A DNA stretch of 64,000 nt from Mesorhizobium sp. CU3. GTDB taxonomy: Bacteria; Pseudomonadota; Alphaproteobacteria; Rhizobiales; Rhizobiaceae. Under the pieces are notes generated by a model. It saw only the letters and a list, made by a program, of their open reading frames with translations. It was not told the origin of the DNA and searched no databases. The DNA lies in assembly GCF_006442965.1 (NCBI RefSeq), contig NZ_VFWX01000002.1:124001-188000 (forward strand), given 5' to 3'. Position 1 is the first letter of the stretch. Each line of letters opens with the position of its first letter. Positions 29,946-38,934 of the stretch are shown piece after piece. The position numbers were made by a program, and so were the translations under genes.

Positions 29946-30566
29946 TTAGGTCGGCGCGAAGCGGAAATGGCCTGTGTGTCGGAAGACATACAACGTGTCC
30001 TCCTCGCGGGCGCCCCCGCCGATATTGTGGATGACCAGCGGCCGTTCCGGCGCATCGGCCGAGCGGTTGGACGAGACGATGGCGATATGCGTCAGGTTGC
30101 CGGGCAGCATCTGCGTGACCAGATCGCCCGGCTGGTAATCGGCGGCATCCTGGCTGACCGGCAGCGACGCGCCGCGCCTGGCGAAGAACATGGCAAGGTT
30201 GGGCACCCGGCGATGGTCGATGTTGGTGTCCGTCGCTTTCAGCCCCCAAGCCTTCGGATAGGCGGCGAAATCGGCCGTCATGTCCTCGTGCACCAGTTTC
30301 TGCAGGTCGAGCCTGAAAGCCTTGCGGTAGGCGCGGACCACGACGTCGGTGCAGACGCCCCGATCCTGCGCGACATCGCCGCCGGGATAGGCGATGCGGG
30401 TGTAGGTCGGATCGTAGATGGTGGTGACGCCGATCTGCCGACGCGCAGCATCGACCAGCCTTGTCGGCCAATCGACCATGGCGGACCTTTTCGCGGCCAT
30501 GGCCGACGGCATCGCCAGAGACAAGAGACCGAGTTGCAGTGCGGCTCGACGGGTGATCGGGGTCAT
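29946..30566 (-). CDS. DUF1287 exported protein
   Basis: A 206-residue protein with a twin-arginine-like leader (MTPITRRAALQLG...). The DUF1287 core is clear: 'RGVCTDVVVRAYRKAF' with a Cys, 'DHRRVPNLAMFFAR', 'GDLVTQMLPGNLTHIAIV' and 'HNIGGGARE'. The Cys-His arrangement resembles NlpC/P60-type peptidases, so a cell-wall amidase role is plausible but unproven. GGAGG lies six bases before the ATG. Its stop is 10 bases from the convergent malic enzyme stop. Confidence 0.88.
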   Translation of the reverse strand: MTPITRRAALQLGLLSLAMPSAMAAKRSAMVDWPTRLVDAARRQIGVTTIYDPTYTRIAYPGGDVAQDRGVCTDVVVRAYRKAFRLDLQKLVHEDMTADFAAYPKAWGLKATDTNIDHRRVPNLAMFFARRGASLPVSQDAADYQPGDLVTQMLPGNLTHIAIVSSNRSADAPERPLVIHNIGGGAREEDTLYVFRHTGHFRFAPT

Positions 30567-30800
30567 GCCTGGCCTCCGGCCTTGCTAAATCAGCGGATTT
30601 TTCCGGGCCGAATGCGCCTTTTTTGGCCCCCATTGATGCAGGTTTCACGAAGCTCTGACGATCACTGCCTGTCGTCCGAACAGTTGCGCAGGCATCATCG
30701 GCGTCGGTTTGGCTCCACAACCTCTTTGGTTGTAGATTGAGGGCCGGTTAACCGCGAATCCGGTAGCATCCGACAGACTGGCGGAACGGGTTTTGGGCAG

Positions 30801-32024
30801 ATGAAGAGCGGAAGGCTTAAGCTGACGCATCTCGTGGCGCTGCTTGCGGCGCTGACGGGCTCGGCCGTGGCCGTCTCCGAACCACAGGCGGCGTCCCGCA
30901 CCTGCCGCCAGCTCGAAGCCGAGCTTGCCGCCACGCGCGGCGGCGGTGGCGGTCCTGGCCTCGTGCGAAAATATGACGATGCCATCCAGCGCCAGCGCGA
31001 GCAGCTCGCCAAGGCGCGCAGCCGGGCAAGCGACGCCAGTTGCGGCTTTACGCTGTTCTCGCGCAATGTCAGCCAATGCGCGGCGATCAATGCCTCCATA
31101 CAGCGCATGAACGCCAATCTCGACAGTCTGCAGGCCAAGCGCGAGCGGCTGGCCGCCGGCGGCTCGCGGCGCGACCGCGGCCGTATTCTGGCCGCCCTCG
31201 ATGCCAATGGCTGCCGCGACGACGAGAGCGCGCCGCGCCGCGCGCCGCCTCAAGAGGCATCACGCGACAATGGCAACGGCAATCTGTTCGAGCAGCTTTT
31301 TGGCCGGCAGGACCCGGAGCTCGATACGCCCGATATGCCGGAAGCGGCGGAGCCGCCGCCCGACGATCCCAGCGTGCGCAACATCCGCCGTGTCATCAAT
31401 CAGCCCGACGGCATGGACCTGCCCAGACTGGGCGGCGAGTTCCACACCATGTGCGTGCGCACCTGCGACGGCTACTTCTTCCCGATGTCGAACGCGGCTT
31501 CAATCGGCGATTTCGAGCGCGACCAGAAGAATTGCGAATCGGCTTGCCCCGGCGCCGAAATGCAGGTCTTCTATTCGCGTGGCATGGACGACGATTCAGG
31601 CTCGATGACGTCTTCGGCCACCGGCCGCCCCTACAGCGAGCTGCCGACCGCCTATCTCTACAAGCAGACCAATTATTCGCGGCCGCCGAGCTGCGGCTGC
31701 AACGCGCAGGCGGGCAACGGCAATTACTCGATAATCGGCGGCAATCCACCCAACCCGGAGCAGTCGCAGCCGGGCAGCGAGGCACCCTTCATCCCAGTGC
31801 CGGCGGAGAAGCCCGATCCGGGCGCCGACCCGGAAACGCTCGCCAATATGCAAGGCGGACTGGACCGCGACGCGATCAAGCGGCTGACCACCAAGGCGCC
31901 GATGTCGCCGGTCTCGGCCCTGCCGCCGGACCAGCGCAAAGTCAGGGTCGTCGGGCCAGCGTTCCTTCCCGACCCATCAGCGGCAATAGATCTGAAAGCT
32001 CAGGCCCCGAAGTCCGCCCAGTGA
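30801..32024 (+). CDS. DUF2865 exported protein
   Basis: A 407-residue protein with a signal sequence (about 1-31) and a coiled-coil segment (about 45-115, '[20 protein letters not shown]'), then the Cys-rich DUF2865 core: '[17 protein letters not shown]', '[16 protein letters not shown]' and 'PPSCGCNAQ'. Paired cysteines suggest disulfides in the periplasm. The family is found mainly in rhizobia and has no known function. The last 83 bases overlap the convergent gltX gene. Confidence 0.87.
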   Translation: MKSGRLKLTHLVALLAALTGSAVAVSEPQAASRTCRQLEAELAATRGGGGGPGLVRKYDDAIQRQREQLAKARSRASDASCGFTLFSRNVSQCAAINASIQRMNANLDSLQAKRERLAAGGSRRDRGRILAALDANGCRDDESAPRRAPPQEASRDNGNGNLFEQLFGRQDPELDTPDMPEAAEPPPDDPSVRNIRRVINQPDGMDLPRLGGEFHTMCVRTCDGYFFPMSNAASIGDFERDQKNCESACPGAEMQVFYSRGMDDDSGSMTSSATGRPYSELPTAYLYKQTNYSRPPSCGCNAQAGNGNYSIIGGNPPNPEQSQPGSEAPFIPVPAEKPDPGADPETLANMQGGLDRDAIKRLTTKAPMSPVSALPPDQRKVRVVGPAFLPDPSAAIDLKAQAPKSAQ

Positions 32025-33315
32025 GCGCGAGTCTCAGCGGCATGAACAGCGGCTTGCCCTTGCGTCCGGTGGTTTCCTTGATCTTGCCCGTCCAATCCTT
32101 CCAGACAGTGCCGTTCCAGGGTTCCTCCGGCAGCACGTCGAAGGCCTGATTGAGGAAGTCACGGTCCTCGCCGGAAAACTCGGCCGGCTGCTCAGGGCCG
32201 TCGCTGAGGATCCGCCACCAGGCGACCGCATCCGACAGCCGGTCGAGATTGCCGCGCACGGCCAGCCAGAACGGCTCGGCCTTGTCGCCGGAAATGCCCA
32301 GCACCATCAGCCGGTCGCGCGCTTCGGCGAACGACATATGATGCATCAGCGTGCGGTTGAGCACGAAAAGTTCGTCCGGATCGAACTTGGAGGCGGACTT
32401 GGAGGTCGCCGCCGGATCGAAAAGGCCGGCAAGCTCGGTGAGATCATGCGCGGCGGTGACATTTTCCGATGTGCCGACGAGCACCGCCAACGAAGCCACC
32501 GCCATCGGCTCGATCCCGTCCTCGCGCAGGCTTTCGATCGACAGCGCGCCGGTGCGCTTCGACAGCCCCTCGCCCGTCGTGGTGGTGAGCAGATTGTGGT
32601 GGCCGAAGACCGGCGGCGCGGCGCCGAGCGCCTTGAAGATCTCGATCTGCACGCCGGTGTTGGTGACGTGGTCGTCGCCGCGGATGACGTGGGTCACGCC
32701 CATCTCGATGTCGTCTACCACCGAAGGCAGCGTATAGAGATAGGTGCCGTCCTCGCGCACCAGCACAGGGTCCGAGACCGAGGCGAGATCGACCGTCTCC
32801 TCGCCGCGCACCAAATCGTTCCAATGCACCTCGGTGCGCTCCGGCTTCTGCGGATCGCTGGTGAAGTTGGGCAGCAGGAAGCGCCAGTGCGGCTTGCGTC
32901 CGTCCGACTCGTATTCGGCCACCTGGTCGCGGGTCAGGGTCAGCGCCTCGCGGCCGTAGACCGGCGGCAGGCCGCGCGTGCGGCGCACCTTGCGGCGCAG
33001 GTCGAGTTCTTCCGGCGTCTCGTAGCAGGCGTAGAGCACCCTCGCCTGCTTCAACCGCTCGACCGCGGCGTCATAGATCTGAAAACGCCGCGACTGATAT
33101 TCGGTGGCGTCAGGGAAGATGCCCAGCCAATGCAGGTCGTAGAGGATGGAATCGGCATATTCCTGCTTCGAGCGGGCAATGTCGGTGTCGTCGAAGCGCT
33201 GGATGAAGCGGCCCTTGTTGTTCACGGCGAACAACCAGTTGAACAGCGCGGTGCGCGCATTGCCGATATGGATGCGGCCGGTGGGCGACGGTGCAAAGCG
33301 TACGGTAACTGTCAT
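31942..33315 (-). CDS. gltX: Glutamyl-tRNA synthetase
   Basis: Charges tRNA with glutamate. The 457-residue class I synthetase begins '[19 protein letters not shown]' with HIGN at residues 16-19 and has the KMSKS counterpart in 'GLSKRTG'. It is the shorter alphaproteobacterial type; related species usually carry two gltX copies with different tRNA preferences, and this looks like the second. Which tRNAs it charges (Glu only or also Gln) cannot be decided. Its end overlaps the DUF2865 gene. Confidence 0.94.
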   Translation of the reverse strand: MTVTVRFAPSPTGRIHIGNARTALFNWLFAVNNKGRFIQRFDDTDIARSKQEYADSILYDLHWLGIFPDATEYQSRRFQIYDAAVERLKQARVLYACYETPEELDLRRKVRRTRGLPPVYGREALTLTRDQVAEYESDGRKPHWRFLLPNFTSDPQKPERTEVHWNDLVRGEETVDLASVSDPVLVREDGTYLYTLPSVVDDIEMGVTHVIRGDDHVTNTGVQIEIFKALGAAPPVFGHHNLLTTTTGEGLSKRTGALSIESLREDGIEPMAVASLAVLVGTSENVTAAHDLTELAGLFDPAATSKSASKFDPDELFVLNRTLMHHMSFAEARDRLMVLGISGDKAEPFWLAVRGNLDRLSDAVAWWRILSDGPEQPAEFSGEDRDFLNQAFDVLPEEPWNGTVWKDWTGKIKETTGRKGKPLFMPLRLALTGRTSGPELSDLLPLMGREGTLARRP

Positions 33316-33479
33316 GGGCGGGGCGTAACGGATGCTTTCTGGCTTGACAAGGCGCGCCCCCGCGCGAACGCAACAGATAGTGCAAGCCAGCTAAAATGAA
33401 AAGCCGGCGAGCCACACGCTTCGCGGCAAGCTGATAAACCGCGTCAAGAGCCAACAAATGTGCGCCTTCCATGTCCCCG

Positions 33480-33488
33480 TTATCCACA
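33480..33488 (+). promoter_or_regulatory. Perfect DnaA box TTATCCACA
   Basis: Exact match to the consensus high-affinity DnaA box, 547 bases before the nrdJ start and 165 bases after the gltX start. A perfect palindrome follows two bases later. Confidence 0.5.
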
Positions 33489-33537
33489 TGTGTGACACAC
33501 AAGATGTTGGGGTCATAAAAGCTACGCAAACGAATCC

Positions 33538-33567
33538 TTGACGGTTCGAACCGAGTCGCTTTTTATA
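33538..33567 (+). promoter_or_regulatory. Possible promoter of the nrdJ leader
   Basis: TTGACG and TTTATA are separated by 18 bases. A GAATC lies just before the -35 and a GAGTC inside the spacer, both CcrM-type GANTC methylation sites. The same stretch can be read as an imperfect hairpin followed by five T residues, so it could instead be a terminator. Confidence 0.3.
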
Positions 33568-33744
33568 GGCCATGCGCTCCTGTTGAGGGCGTGACCGGAG
33601 AGTTTCGAGCCCGGTCTTTTTTCCCGGATTTTGTGCGTTTTGCCCGGATTTCCGCCTGTTTACGAGGCCGGCGGAGACGTGGGGTTTGTCGGGGCTTGGG
33701 TGGGCGAAAGGGAGAATTGTCGGCCTGGAAAAAATGATCTGTTA

Positions 33745-33760
33745 ACACTATATTTAGTGT
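33745..33760. promoter_or_regulatory. NrdR box 1 (ACACTATATTTAGTGT)
   Basis: Near-perfect match to the NrdR consensus acaCwAtATaTwGtgt, with ACACTA and TAGTGT as inverted arms. NrdR represses ribonucleotide reductase genes according to ATP/dATP level. Confidence 0.82.
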
Positions 33761-33775
33761 TTGCAGGCAGGCTGG

Positions 33776-33791
33776 ACGCTAGATAATGTGA
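33776..33791. promoter_or_regulatory. NrdR box 2 (degenerate)
   Basis: Twelve of sixteen positions agree with the NrdR consensus. It starts exactly 31 bases after box 1, the usual three-turn spacing of paired NrdR sites. A possible -10 element (GATAAT, 33782-33787) lies within it. Confidence 0.6.
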
Positions 33792-33792
33792 A

Positions 33793-33944
33793 CCTCCCTC
33801 TACGGAGGGAATCGATCAAAGTTTCAGTTGAGGGACCCGTGAGGGTCGGTCTGCAGCCCGGGCAAAGGCCCGGGAAAGCTTCTTGCTGTCTGCATGCCGG
33901 CACTTGCGACGAGGAGAGTGCCGGCGCTGCTTGCGATGCCGGCA
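33793..33944 (+). promoter_or_regulatory. Structured 5' leader of nrdJ (candidate cis-regulatory RNA)
   Basis: Four consecutive hairpins: CCCTC/GAGGG (33796-33809, loop TACG), GACCC/GGGTC (33834-33847, loop GTGA, a GNRA tetraloop), CCCGGGC/GCCCGGG (33857-33874) and GCCGGCACT/AGTGCCGGC (33896-33925). A further GCCGGC-containing palindrome at 33937-33944 could pair with either arm of the last stem. A structured-RNA class called the nrdJ motif has been reported upstream of nrdJ genes; whether this is a member cannot be tested here. Confidence 0.55.
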
Positions 33945-34026
33945 AACGGCGGGCTGCGCTTTTCGCCAAGTGGGGCAGAAATCCCTGGGGAAAAGCGCTA
34001 TATATAGATATAAAGGGATCGGACCA

Positions 34027-37000
34027 ATGCGCATCGAGCGTCGCTTCACCAAGGAAGGCCAATCTGCCTATGCGGAGATCGAATTCCGCAAGGCTTTGTC
34101 GGAGATCAAGAATCCCGACGGCTCGGTGGTATTTCGCCTCGACAACATCGATGTGCCGGCGCAGTTCAGCCAGGTCGCGGCCGACATCCTGGCCCAGAAG
34201 TATTTCCGCAAGGCCGGCGTGCCGGCGCGGCTGAAAAAGGTCGAGGAGAACGACGTCCCCTCCTTCCTGTGGCGCTCCGTCGCCGACGAGGCCGAGCTCG
34301 CCAAGCTGCCCGAGGCCGAGCGCTATGGTTCCGAAACCGACGCCCGCCAGGTCTTCGATCGCCTCGCCGGCACCTGGACCTATTGGGGATATAAGGGCGG
34401 CTACTTCAAGTCCGAGGACGACGCGCGCGCCTTCCGCGACGAGCTCGCCTATATGCTGGCCACCCAGCGCGTCGCGCCGAATTCGCCGCAATGGTTCAAC
34501 ACCGGCCTGCACTGGGCCTATGGCATCGACGGCCCGAGCCAGGGCCACTTCTATGTCGACCCCTTCACCGGCAAGCTGACCAAGTCGAAGTCCTCCTACG
34601 AGCATCCGCAGCCGCATGCTTGCTTCATCCAGGGCGTGCAGGACGACCTCGTCAACGAGGGCGGCATCATGGATCTGTGGGTGCGTGAGGCGCGCCTGTT
34701 CAAATACGGCTCGGGCACCGGCTCGAATTTCTCCATGCTGCGCGGCGAAGGCGAGAAGCTTTCCGGCGGCGGCCGTTCGTCCGGCCTGATGAGCTTCCTC
34801 AAGATCGGCGACCGCGCCGCCGGCGCCATCAAGTCGGGCGGCACGACGCGCCGTGCGGCCAAGATGGTCATCGTCGACGCCGACCATCCCGATATCGAGG
34901 AATTCATCGACTGGAAGGTCAATGAGGAGCAGAAGGTCGCCTCGCTGGTGACCGGCTCGAAGATCGTCAAGAAGCACCTCGAAGCCATCATGAAGGCCTG
35001 CGTCAATTGCGAAGGCCATGACGACGACTGCTTCGACCCGGCTTTGAATACCGCGCTCAAGCGCGAGATCAAGGCGGCCAAGAAGGACGCGGTGCCGGAG
35101 AACTACATCTACCGCGTCATCCAGTTCGCCAAGCAGGGCTACACCTCGATGTCGTTCAAGACCTACGACACCGACTGGGATTCCGACGCCTATCTCACCG
35201 TCTCCGGCCAGAACTCCAACAACTCGGTGTCGCTGAAGGACAATTTCCTGCGCGCCGTCGAGGCCGATGGCGACTGGCAGCTCACCGCCCGCAAGGACGG
35301 CAAGGTGCTGAAGACGCTGAAGGCCAAGGATCTGTGGGAAAAGATCGGCTACGCCGCCTGGGCTTCCGCCGATCCGGGCCTCCACTTCAACACGACGATG
35401 AACGACTGGCACACCTGCGCTTCCGCCGGTGCGATCCGGGCTTCCAACCCGTGCTCGGAATACATGTTCCTCGACGACACGGCCTGCAACCTCGCCTCCA
35501 TCAACCTCCTGCCCTACCGCAACGCGGACGGCACGATCGACATCGCCGCTTTCGAGCACACCGTTCGCCTGTGGACCGTCGTGCTCGAAATCTCGGTGAT
35601 GATGGCGCAGTTCCCGTCGAAGGAGATCGCCAAGCTCTCCTACGACTACCGCACGCTCGGCCTCGGCTACGCCAATATCGGCGGCCTGCTGATGACCTCG
35701 GGCATTCCTTATGACTCCGACGAGGGCCGCGCCATCTGCGCCGCGCTCACCGCCATCATGACCGGCATGGCTTACGCCACCTCGGCCGAAATGGCGTCCG
35801 AGCTCGGCGCTTTCCCGGATTATGACCGCAACGCCCAGAACATGCTGCGCGTCATGCGCAACCACCGCCGCGCTGCCTATGGCGACAAGGACGGCTACGA
35901 AAAACTGGCCGTCAACCCGGTGCCGCTGGTCGCGTCCGACCTGAAGCAGCAGGAACTCGCCGAACACGCTCGCGCCGCCTGGGACCGCGCCATCGAGCTC
36001 GGCGAGGAGCATGGCTACCGCAACGCGCAGGCGACAGTGATTGCGCCGACCGGCACGATCGGCTTGGTCATGGATTGCGACACCACCGGCATCGAGCCCG
36101 ACTTCGCCCTGGTGAAGTTCAAGAAGCTCGCCGGCGGCGGCTACTTCAAGATCATCAACCGCGCCGTGCCTGAAGCGCTGCGCACGCTTGGCTATTCCGA
36201 AAGCCAGATCGCCGAGATCGAGGCCTATGCCGTCGGCCACGGCAACATGAACCAGGCGCCCGGCATCAACCCCGGCTCGCTCAAGGCCAAGGGTTTTAGC
36301 GACGAGAAGATCGCGGCGTTGAACGCGGCGCTCAAGTCGGCCTTCGACATCAAGTTCGTCTTCAACCAGTGGACGCTCGGCGCCGACTGGGTGAAGGACA
36401 CGTTCGGCTTCACCGACGAACAGCTCGGCGACGTCTCCTTCGAGATGCTGCCGGCGCTCGGCTTCTCCAAGAAGGACATCGAGGCCGCCAACATCCATGT
36501 CTGCGGCGCCATGACTTTGGAAGGCGCGCCCTTCCTCAAGGCCGAGCATCTTGCGGTGTTCGACTGCGCCAGCCCCTGCGGCAAGATCGGCAAGCGCTCG
36601 CTCTCGATCAACAGCCACATCCTGATGATGGCGGCGGCGCAGCCCTTCATCTCGGGCGCCATCTCCAAGACCATCAACATGCCGAATGAGGCGACGGTCG
36701 AGGACGCCAAGAACGCCTACATGCTGTCCTGGAAGCTGGCGCTGAAGGCCAACGCGCTCTATCGCGACGGCTCGAAGCTGTCGCAGCCGCTCAACGCCTC
36801 GCTGCTTGCCGATGGCGAGGAGGATGAGGACGAGGCGGTCGAGCAGTTGATCGCCGCACCCGCCGCGCAGCGCGCCGTGCAGGTGACGGAAAAGATCGTC
36901 GAGCGCGTCATCGAGCGGCTCTACCGCGACCGCGAAAAGCTGCCGAACCGCCGCAAGGGTTACACGCAGAAGGCCGTCGTCGGCGGCCACAAAGTGTATC

Positions 37001-37797
37001 TGCGCACCGGCGAGTTCGACGATGGCCGCCTCGGCGAGATCTTCATCGACATGCACAAGGAAGGCGCTGCCTTCCGCGCGATGATGAACAACTTCGCCAT
37101 CGCCATCTCGCTCGGCCTACAATATGGCGTGCCGCTCGACGAATATGTCGAGGCCTTCACCTTCACCAAGTTCGAGCCGGCCGGCATGGTGCAGGGCAAC
37201 GACGCGATCAAGAACGCGACGTCGATCCTCGACTACGTGTTCCGCGAGCTTGCGGTTTCGTACCTCGCCCGCCACGACCTCGCTCATGTCGACCAGTCGG
37301 ACTTCGACAAGACGGCACTCGGCCGCGGCATCACCGAAGGCAAGGCGACGCCCTTTTCCAAGGGCCTGACGCGCGGCGTTTCACCGGTCAAGCTGGTGTC
37401 GGGCGGCGCCGAGCCCAAGGGTTTCGGCGGCGCGGCCCCGACCACGGCCCCTGCCCGCGCGGCGCCGACGGCCTTCGCTGGTTCCAACGTGCTGGCGCTG
37501 AAGCCGGCCAGCGACGAAGCGCTCGCCTACAAGCGCGACTATGAGGAGCGCGCCAAGGAACTGGCCGAGGAGATCGTCGAAGAGGAAGCCGAGGCGTCAG
37601 GCGCGGAGGCGCTCTTCACCGACGCCGCCGCCAACGAAGCCGCCGAGGCGAAGAAGCTTGCCGCGACCAGGCGACAGCAGTCGCTGCTGCAGGGCTACAC
37701 CGGCAACGAATGCTCCGAGTGCCACAACTTCACCATGGTGCGGAACGGCACCTGCGAGAAGTGCGATACGTGTGGTTCGACGAGCGGGTGCAGCTGA
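34027..37797 (+). CDS. nrdJ: Class II (adenosylcobalamin-dependent) ribonucleoside-diphosphate reductase
   Basis: Makes deoxyribonucleotides with vitamin B12 as radical source. The 1256-residue protein begins [11 protein letters not shown]. The thiyl-radical Cys is residue 476 in '[22 protein letters not shown]'-type context, the TSCPD domain lies near 970-1090 ('[19 protein letters not shown]') and the C-terminus is a Cys-rich zinc-type tail ('CSECH...[13 protein letters not shown]') for re-reduction. ATG 34027 has AAAGGGA upstream and is preferred to a frame extension to 33883. Regulation by NrdR and a leader RNA is suggested upstream. hicAB follows by 8 bases. Confidence 0.97.
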   Translation: MRIERRFTKEGQSAYAEIEFRKALSEIKNPDGSVVFRLDNIDVPAQFSQVAADILAQKYFRKAGVPARLKKVEENDVPSFLWRSVADEAELAKLPEAERYGSETDARQVFDRLAGTWTYWGYKGGYFKSEDDARAFRDELAYMLATQRVAPNSPQWFNTGLHWAYGIDGPSQGHFYVDPFTGKLTKSKSSYEHPQPHACFIQGVQDDLVNEGGIMDLWVREARLFKYGSGTGSNFSMLRGEGEKLSGGGRSSGLMSFLKIGDRAAGAIKSGGTTRRAAKMVIVDADHPDIEEFIDWKVNEEQKVASLVTGSKIVKKHLEAIMKACVNCEGHDDDCFDPALNTALKREIKAAKKDAVPENYIYRVIQFAKQGYTSMSFKTYDTDWDSDAYLTVSGQNSNNSVSLKDNFLRAVEADGDWQLTARKDGKVLKTLKAKDLWEKIGYAAWASADPGLHFNTTMNDWHTCASAGAIRASNPCSEYMFLDDTACNLASINLLPYRNADGTIDIAAFEHTVRLWTVVLEISVMMAQFPSKEIAKLSYDYRTLGLGYANIGGLLMTSGIPYDSDEGRAICAALTAIMTGMAYATSAEMASELGAFPDYDRNAQNMLRVMRNHRRAAYGDKDGYEKLAVNPVPLVASDLKQQELAEHARAAWDRAIELGEEHGYRNAQATVIAPTGTIGLVMDCDTTGIEPDFALVKFKKLAGGGYFKIINRAVPEALRTLGYSESQIAEIEAYAVGHGNMNQAPGINPGSLKAKGFSDEKIAALNAALKSAFDIKFVFNQWTLGADWVKDTFGFTDEQLGDVSFEMLPALGFSKKDIEAANIHVCGAMTLEGAPFLKAEHLAVFDCASPCGKIGKRSLSINSHILMMAAAQPFISGAISKTINMPNEATVEDAKNAYMLSWKLALKANALYRDGSKLSQPLNASLLADGEEDEDEAVEQLIAAPAAQRAVQVTEKIVERVIERLYRDREKLPNRRKGYTQKAVVGGHKVYLRTGEFDDGRLGEIFIDMHKEGAAFRAMMNNFAIAISLGLQYGVPLDEYVEAFTFTKFEPAGMVQGNDAIKNATSILDYVFRELAVSYLARHDLAHVDQSDFDKTALGRGITEGKATPFSKGLTRGVSPVKLVSGGAEPKGFGGAAPTTAPARAAPTAFAGSNVLALKPASDEALAYKRDYEERAKELAEEIVEEEAEASGAEALFTDAAANEAAEAKKLAATRRQQSLLQGYTGNECSECHNFTMVRNGTCEKCDTCGSTSGCS

Positions 37798-37805
37798 GAG
37801 ATTAG

Positions 37806-38009
37806 ATGCCGCCTCGACTTACAGTCCGCGATGTCATTCGCCTGCTGGAAGCCGATGGCTGGTATCTTGTTGCAACCAAAGGCAGCCATCGCCAATATAA
37901 GCATAAAATTAAAGCCGGCCGCGTCACCGTGGCCGGCAAACCGTCTGAAGAGGTTGCGCCGGGAACGTTGAACAGCATCCTCAAGCAGTCCGGTTTAAAG
38001 GAGCGATGA
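37806..38009 (+). CDS. hicA: HicA-type mRNA interferase toxin
   Basis: A 67-residue protein with the HicA double-stranded-RNA-binding fold. The catalytic His28 sits in 'TKGSHRQYKH', followed by 'GRVTVAGKPSEEVAPGTL' and the family end 'NSILKQSGL'. HicA cleaves mRNA and halts translation when not bound by HicB. GAGAG lies just before the ATG, which starts 8 bases after the nrdJ stop. Toxin precedes antitoxin, the usual hicAB order. Confidence 0.9.
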   Translation: MPPRLTVRDVIRLLEADGWYLVATKGSHRQYKHKIKAGRVTVAGKPSEEVAPGTLNSILKQSGLKER

Positions 38010-38010
38010 T

Positions 38011-38217
38011 ATGCGTTACGCGGTGGTAATCGAAAAAGCCGGAGATAATTTTTCAGCCTATGTGCCGGATCTGCCTGGCTGCATTGCCACCGGAGCCACG
38101 GTCCCCGAAGTAGAAACCGAAATCCGCGACGCAATACGCTTTCATATCGAAGGCCTGCTTACCGATGGACTGGAGGTGCCGCAAGGCGTCAGTCTGGCTG
38201 AGTACATAGAGGCCTAG
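38011..38217 (+). CDS. hicB: HicB-type antitoxin (short form)
   Basis: A 68-residue protein with the partial RNase H fold of HicB antitoxins: 'YAVVIEKAGDNFSAYVPDLPGCIATG' and 'RDAIRFHIEGL'. The usual C-terminal DNA-binding (helix-turn-helix or ribbon-helix-helix) domain of longer HicB proteins is absent, so autoregulation in the usual way is doubtful. AAGGAG lies inside the hicA end and the start is one base after the hicA stop. Confidence 0.9.
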   Translation: MRYAVVIEKAGDNFSAYVPDLPGCIATGATVPEVETEIRDAIRFHIEGLLTDGLEVPQGVSLAEYIEA

Positions 38218-38280
38218 TTGTTGCCGGGCCACGCCTACCCTGCCTACGGCCTTGCCGCCAAATTTGTCCATTGACCGACA

Positions 38281-38652
38281 ATGATCGACCACATCACCAT
38301 CGAAGTCGGCGACCTCGACAGGAGCAAGCTCTTCTACGAAAAAGCTTTCGCGCCTCTGGGCTACAGCCTGTCCTTCGGCAAGGAAGGCATCTTCTGGGCT
38401 TTCGATGTCGGCAATGGCTGCCTGTTCGAGATCCAGAGCTCGGGCGAGACGCCGCCTCTCACTCATCTGCACGTCGCCTTCCGGGTGAAGAGCAAGGCCG
38501 AGGTCGACGCGTTCTATCGAGCGGCGCTCGAGGCGGGCGCCGCCGACAATGGCGCGCCGGGGCCGCGGCCGGAGTATACGCCGAACTACTACGCCTGCTT
38601 CGTGCTCGATCCCGACGGCTACAACATCGAGGCGATGATCAACGAGGCGTAG
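38281..38652 (+). CDS. VOC-superfamily (glyoxalase-like) protein
   Basis: A 123-residue vicinal-oxygen-chelate domain protein. It starts 'MIDHITIEVGDLDRSKLFYEKAF' and has 'THLHVAF' and 'DPDGYNIEAM', supplying the His, His and Glu typical of the metal site. Members include glyoxalases, dioxygenases and resistance proteins; the reaction here is unknown. No strong ribosome site is visible. It stands alone between hicAB and a long palindromic repeat. Confidence 0.85.
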   Translation: MIDHITIEVGDLDRSKLFYEKAFAPLGYSLSFGKEGIFWAFDVGNGCLFEIQSSGETPPLTHLHVAFRVKSKAEVDAFYRAALEAGAADNGAPGPRPEYTPNYYACFVLDPDGYNIEAMINEA

Positions 38653-38674
38653 TGTGGCGGCGCCCCCTCCACTT

Positions 38675-38855
38675 CGTCATTCCAGGGCGGAGCAAGGAGC
38701 GAAGCGACGCGCGCAGACCCTGGAATCCATGCCGTTACATCGATGCGGTGCAGCGGTTCAGAATTCTGCACCGTTGCGCCCTACGGTAAGGGTCACGGAA
38801 TGGATCCTCGGGTCTGCGCGCGTCGCTTCGCTCCTTGCTCCGCCCGTGGATGACG
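38675..38855. repeat. Long palindromic intergenic repeat (REP/RIME-like)
   Basis: Two inverted arms (about 38675-38740 and 38788-38855) share a perfect core of more than 30 bases running through 'GGAGCAAGGAGCGAAGCGAC', and the centre has an inner CGGTGCAG/CTGCACCG stem. The RNA would be one long hairpin. This looks like a dispersed palindromic element of the kind common in Mesorhizobium genomes. Short open frames across it are not genes. Confidence 0.82.
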
Positions 38856-38934
38856 AAGGCGCGCTGCGATGCCCGATACCTCAAAGGAGCGGCTCGCTCC
38901 CCGAGCCCCCCTCCGGCCGCTTCCACGAAAAACC

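Larger units (their letters stand above)
33316..34026. other. Long upstream region of nrdJ
   Basis: 711 bases without a protein gene between gltX and nrdJ. In order it holds a DnaA box (33480), a GTGTGACACAC palindrome (33490-33500), a possible sigma-70-like promoter TTGACG-N18-TTTATA (33538-33567), tandem NrdR-type boxes (33745 and 33776), four hairpins (33796-33925) and a third NrdR-like core (33995). An open frame in phase with nrdJ reaches up to 33883 but has no ribosome site and runs through the hairpins. Confidence 0.6.

Noticed and set aside
30717-30733. ACAACC/GGTTGT hairpin upstream of the DUF2865 gene as a terminator
   Set aside because: No T-run follows and no transcript is expected to end there; it may be a minor operator but I see no further support.
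33542-33553. CGGTTCGAACCG as the T-arm of a tRNA
   Set aside because: It is a plain palindrome; there is no acceptor stem, anticodon arm or D-arm at the required distances. The same applies to the GGTTCGAA stretch at 8989-8996.
33793-34026. Cobalamin riboswitch ahead of nrdJ
   Set aside because: The conserved B12-box and GCCACTG-type core were not found. B12 riboswitches also usually repress B12-independent isozymes rather than nrdJ.
33883-34026. N-terminal extension of NrdJ by 48 residues
   Set aside because: The added residues are Cys/Arg-rich, unlike NrdJ, and are encoded by the hairpin leader. ATG 34027 has its own ribosome site and the family N-terminus.
33754-37056. 1100-codon minus-strand open frame opposite nrdJ
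   Set aside because: It is the antisense shadow of a long, high-GC gene. nrdJ has full family motifs and a promoter; the opposite frame has low-complexity Arg/Gly/Val composition and no recognisable domain.
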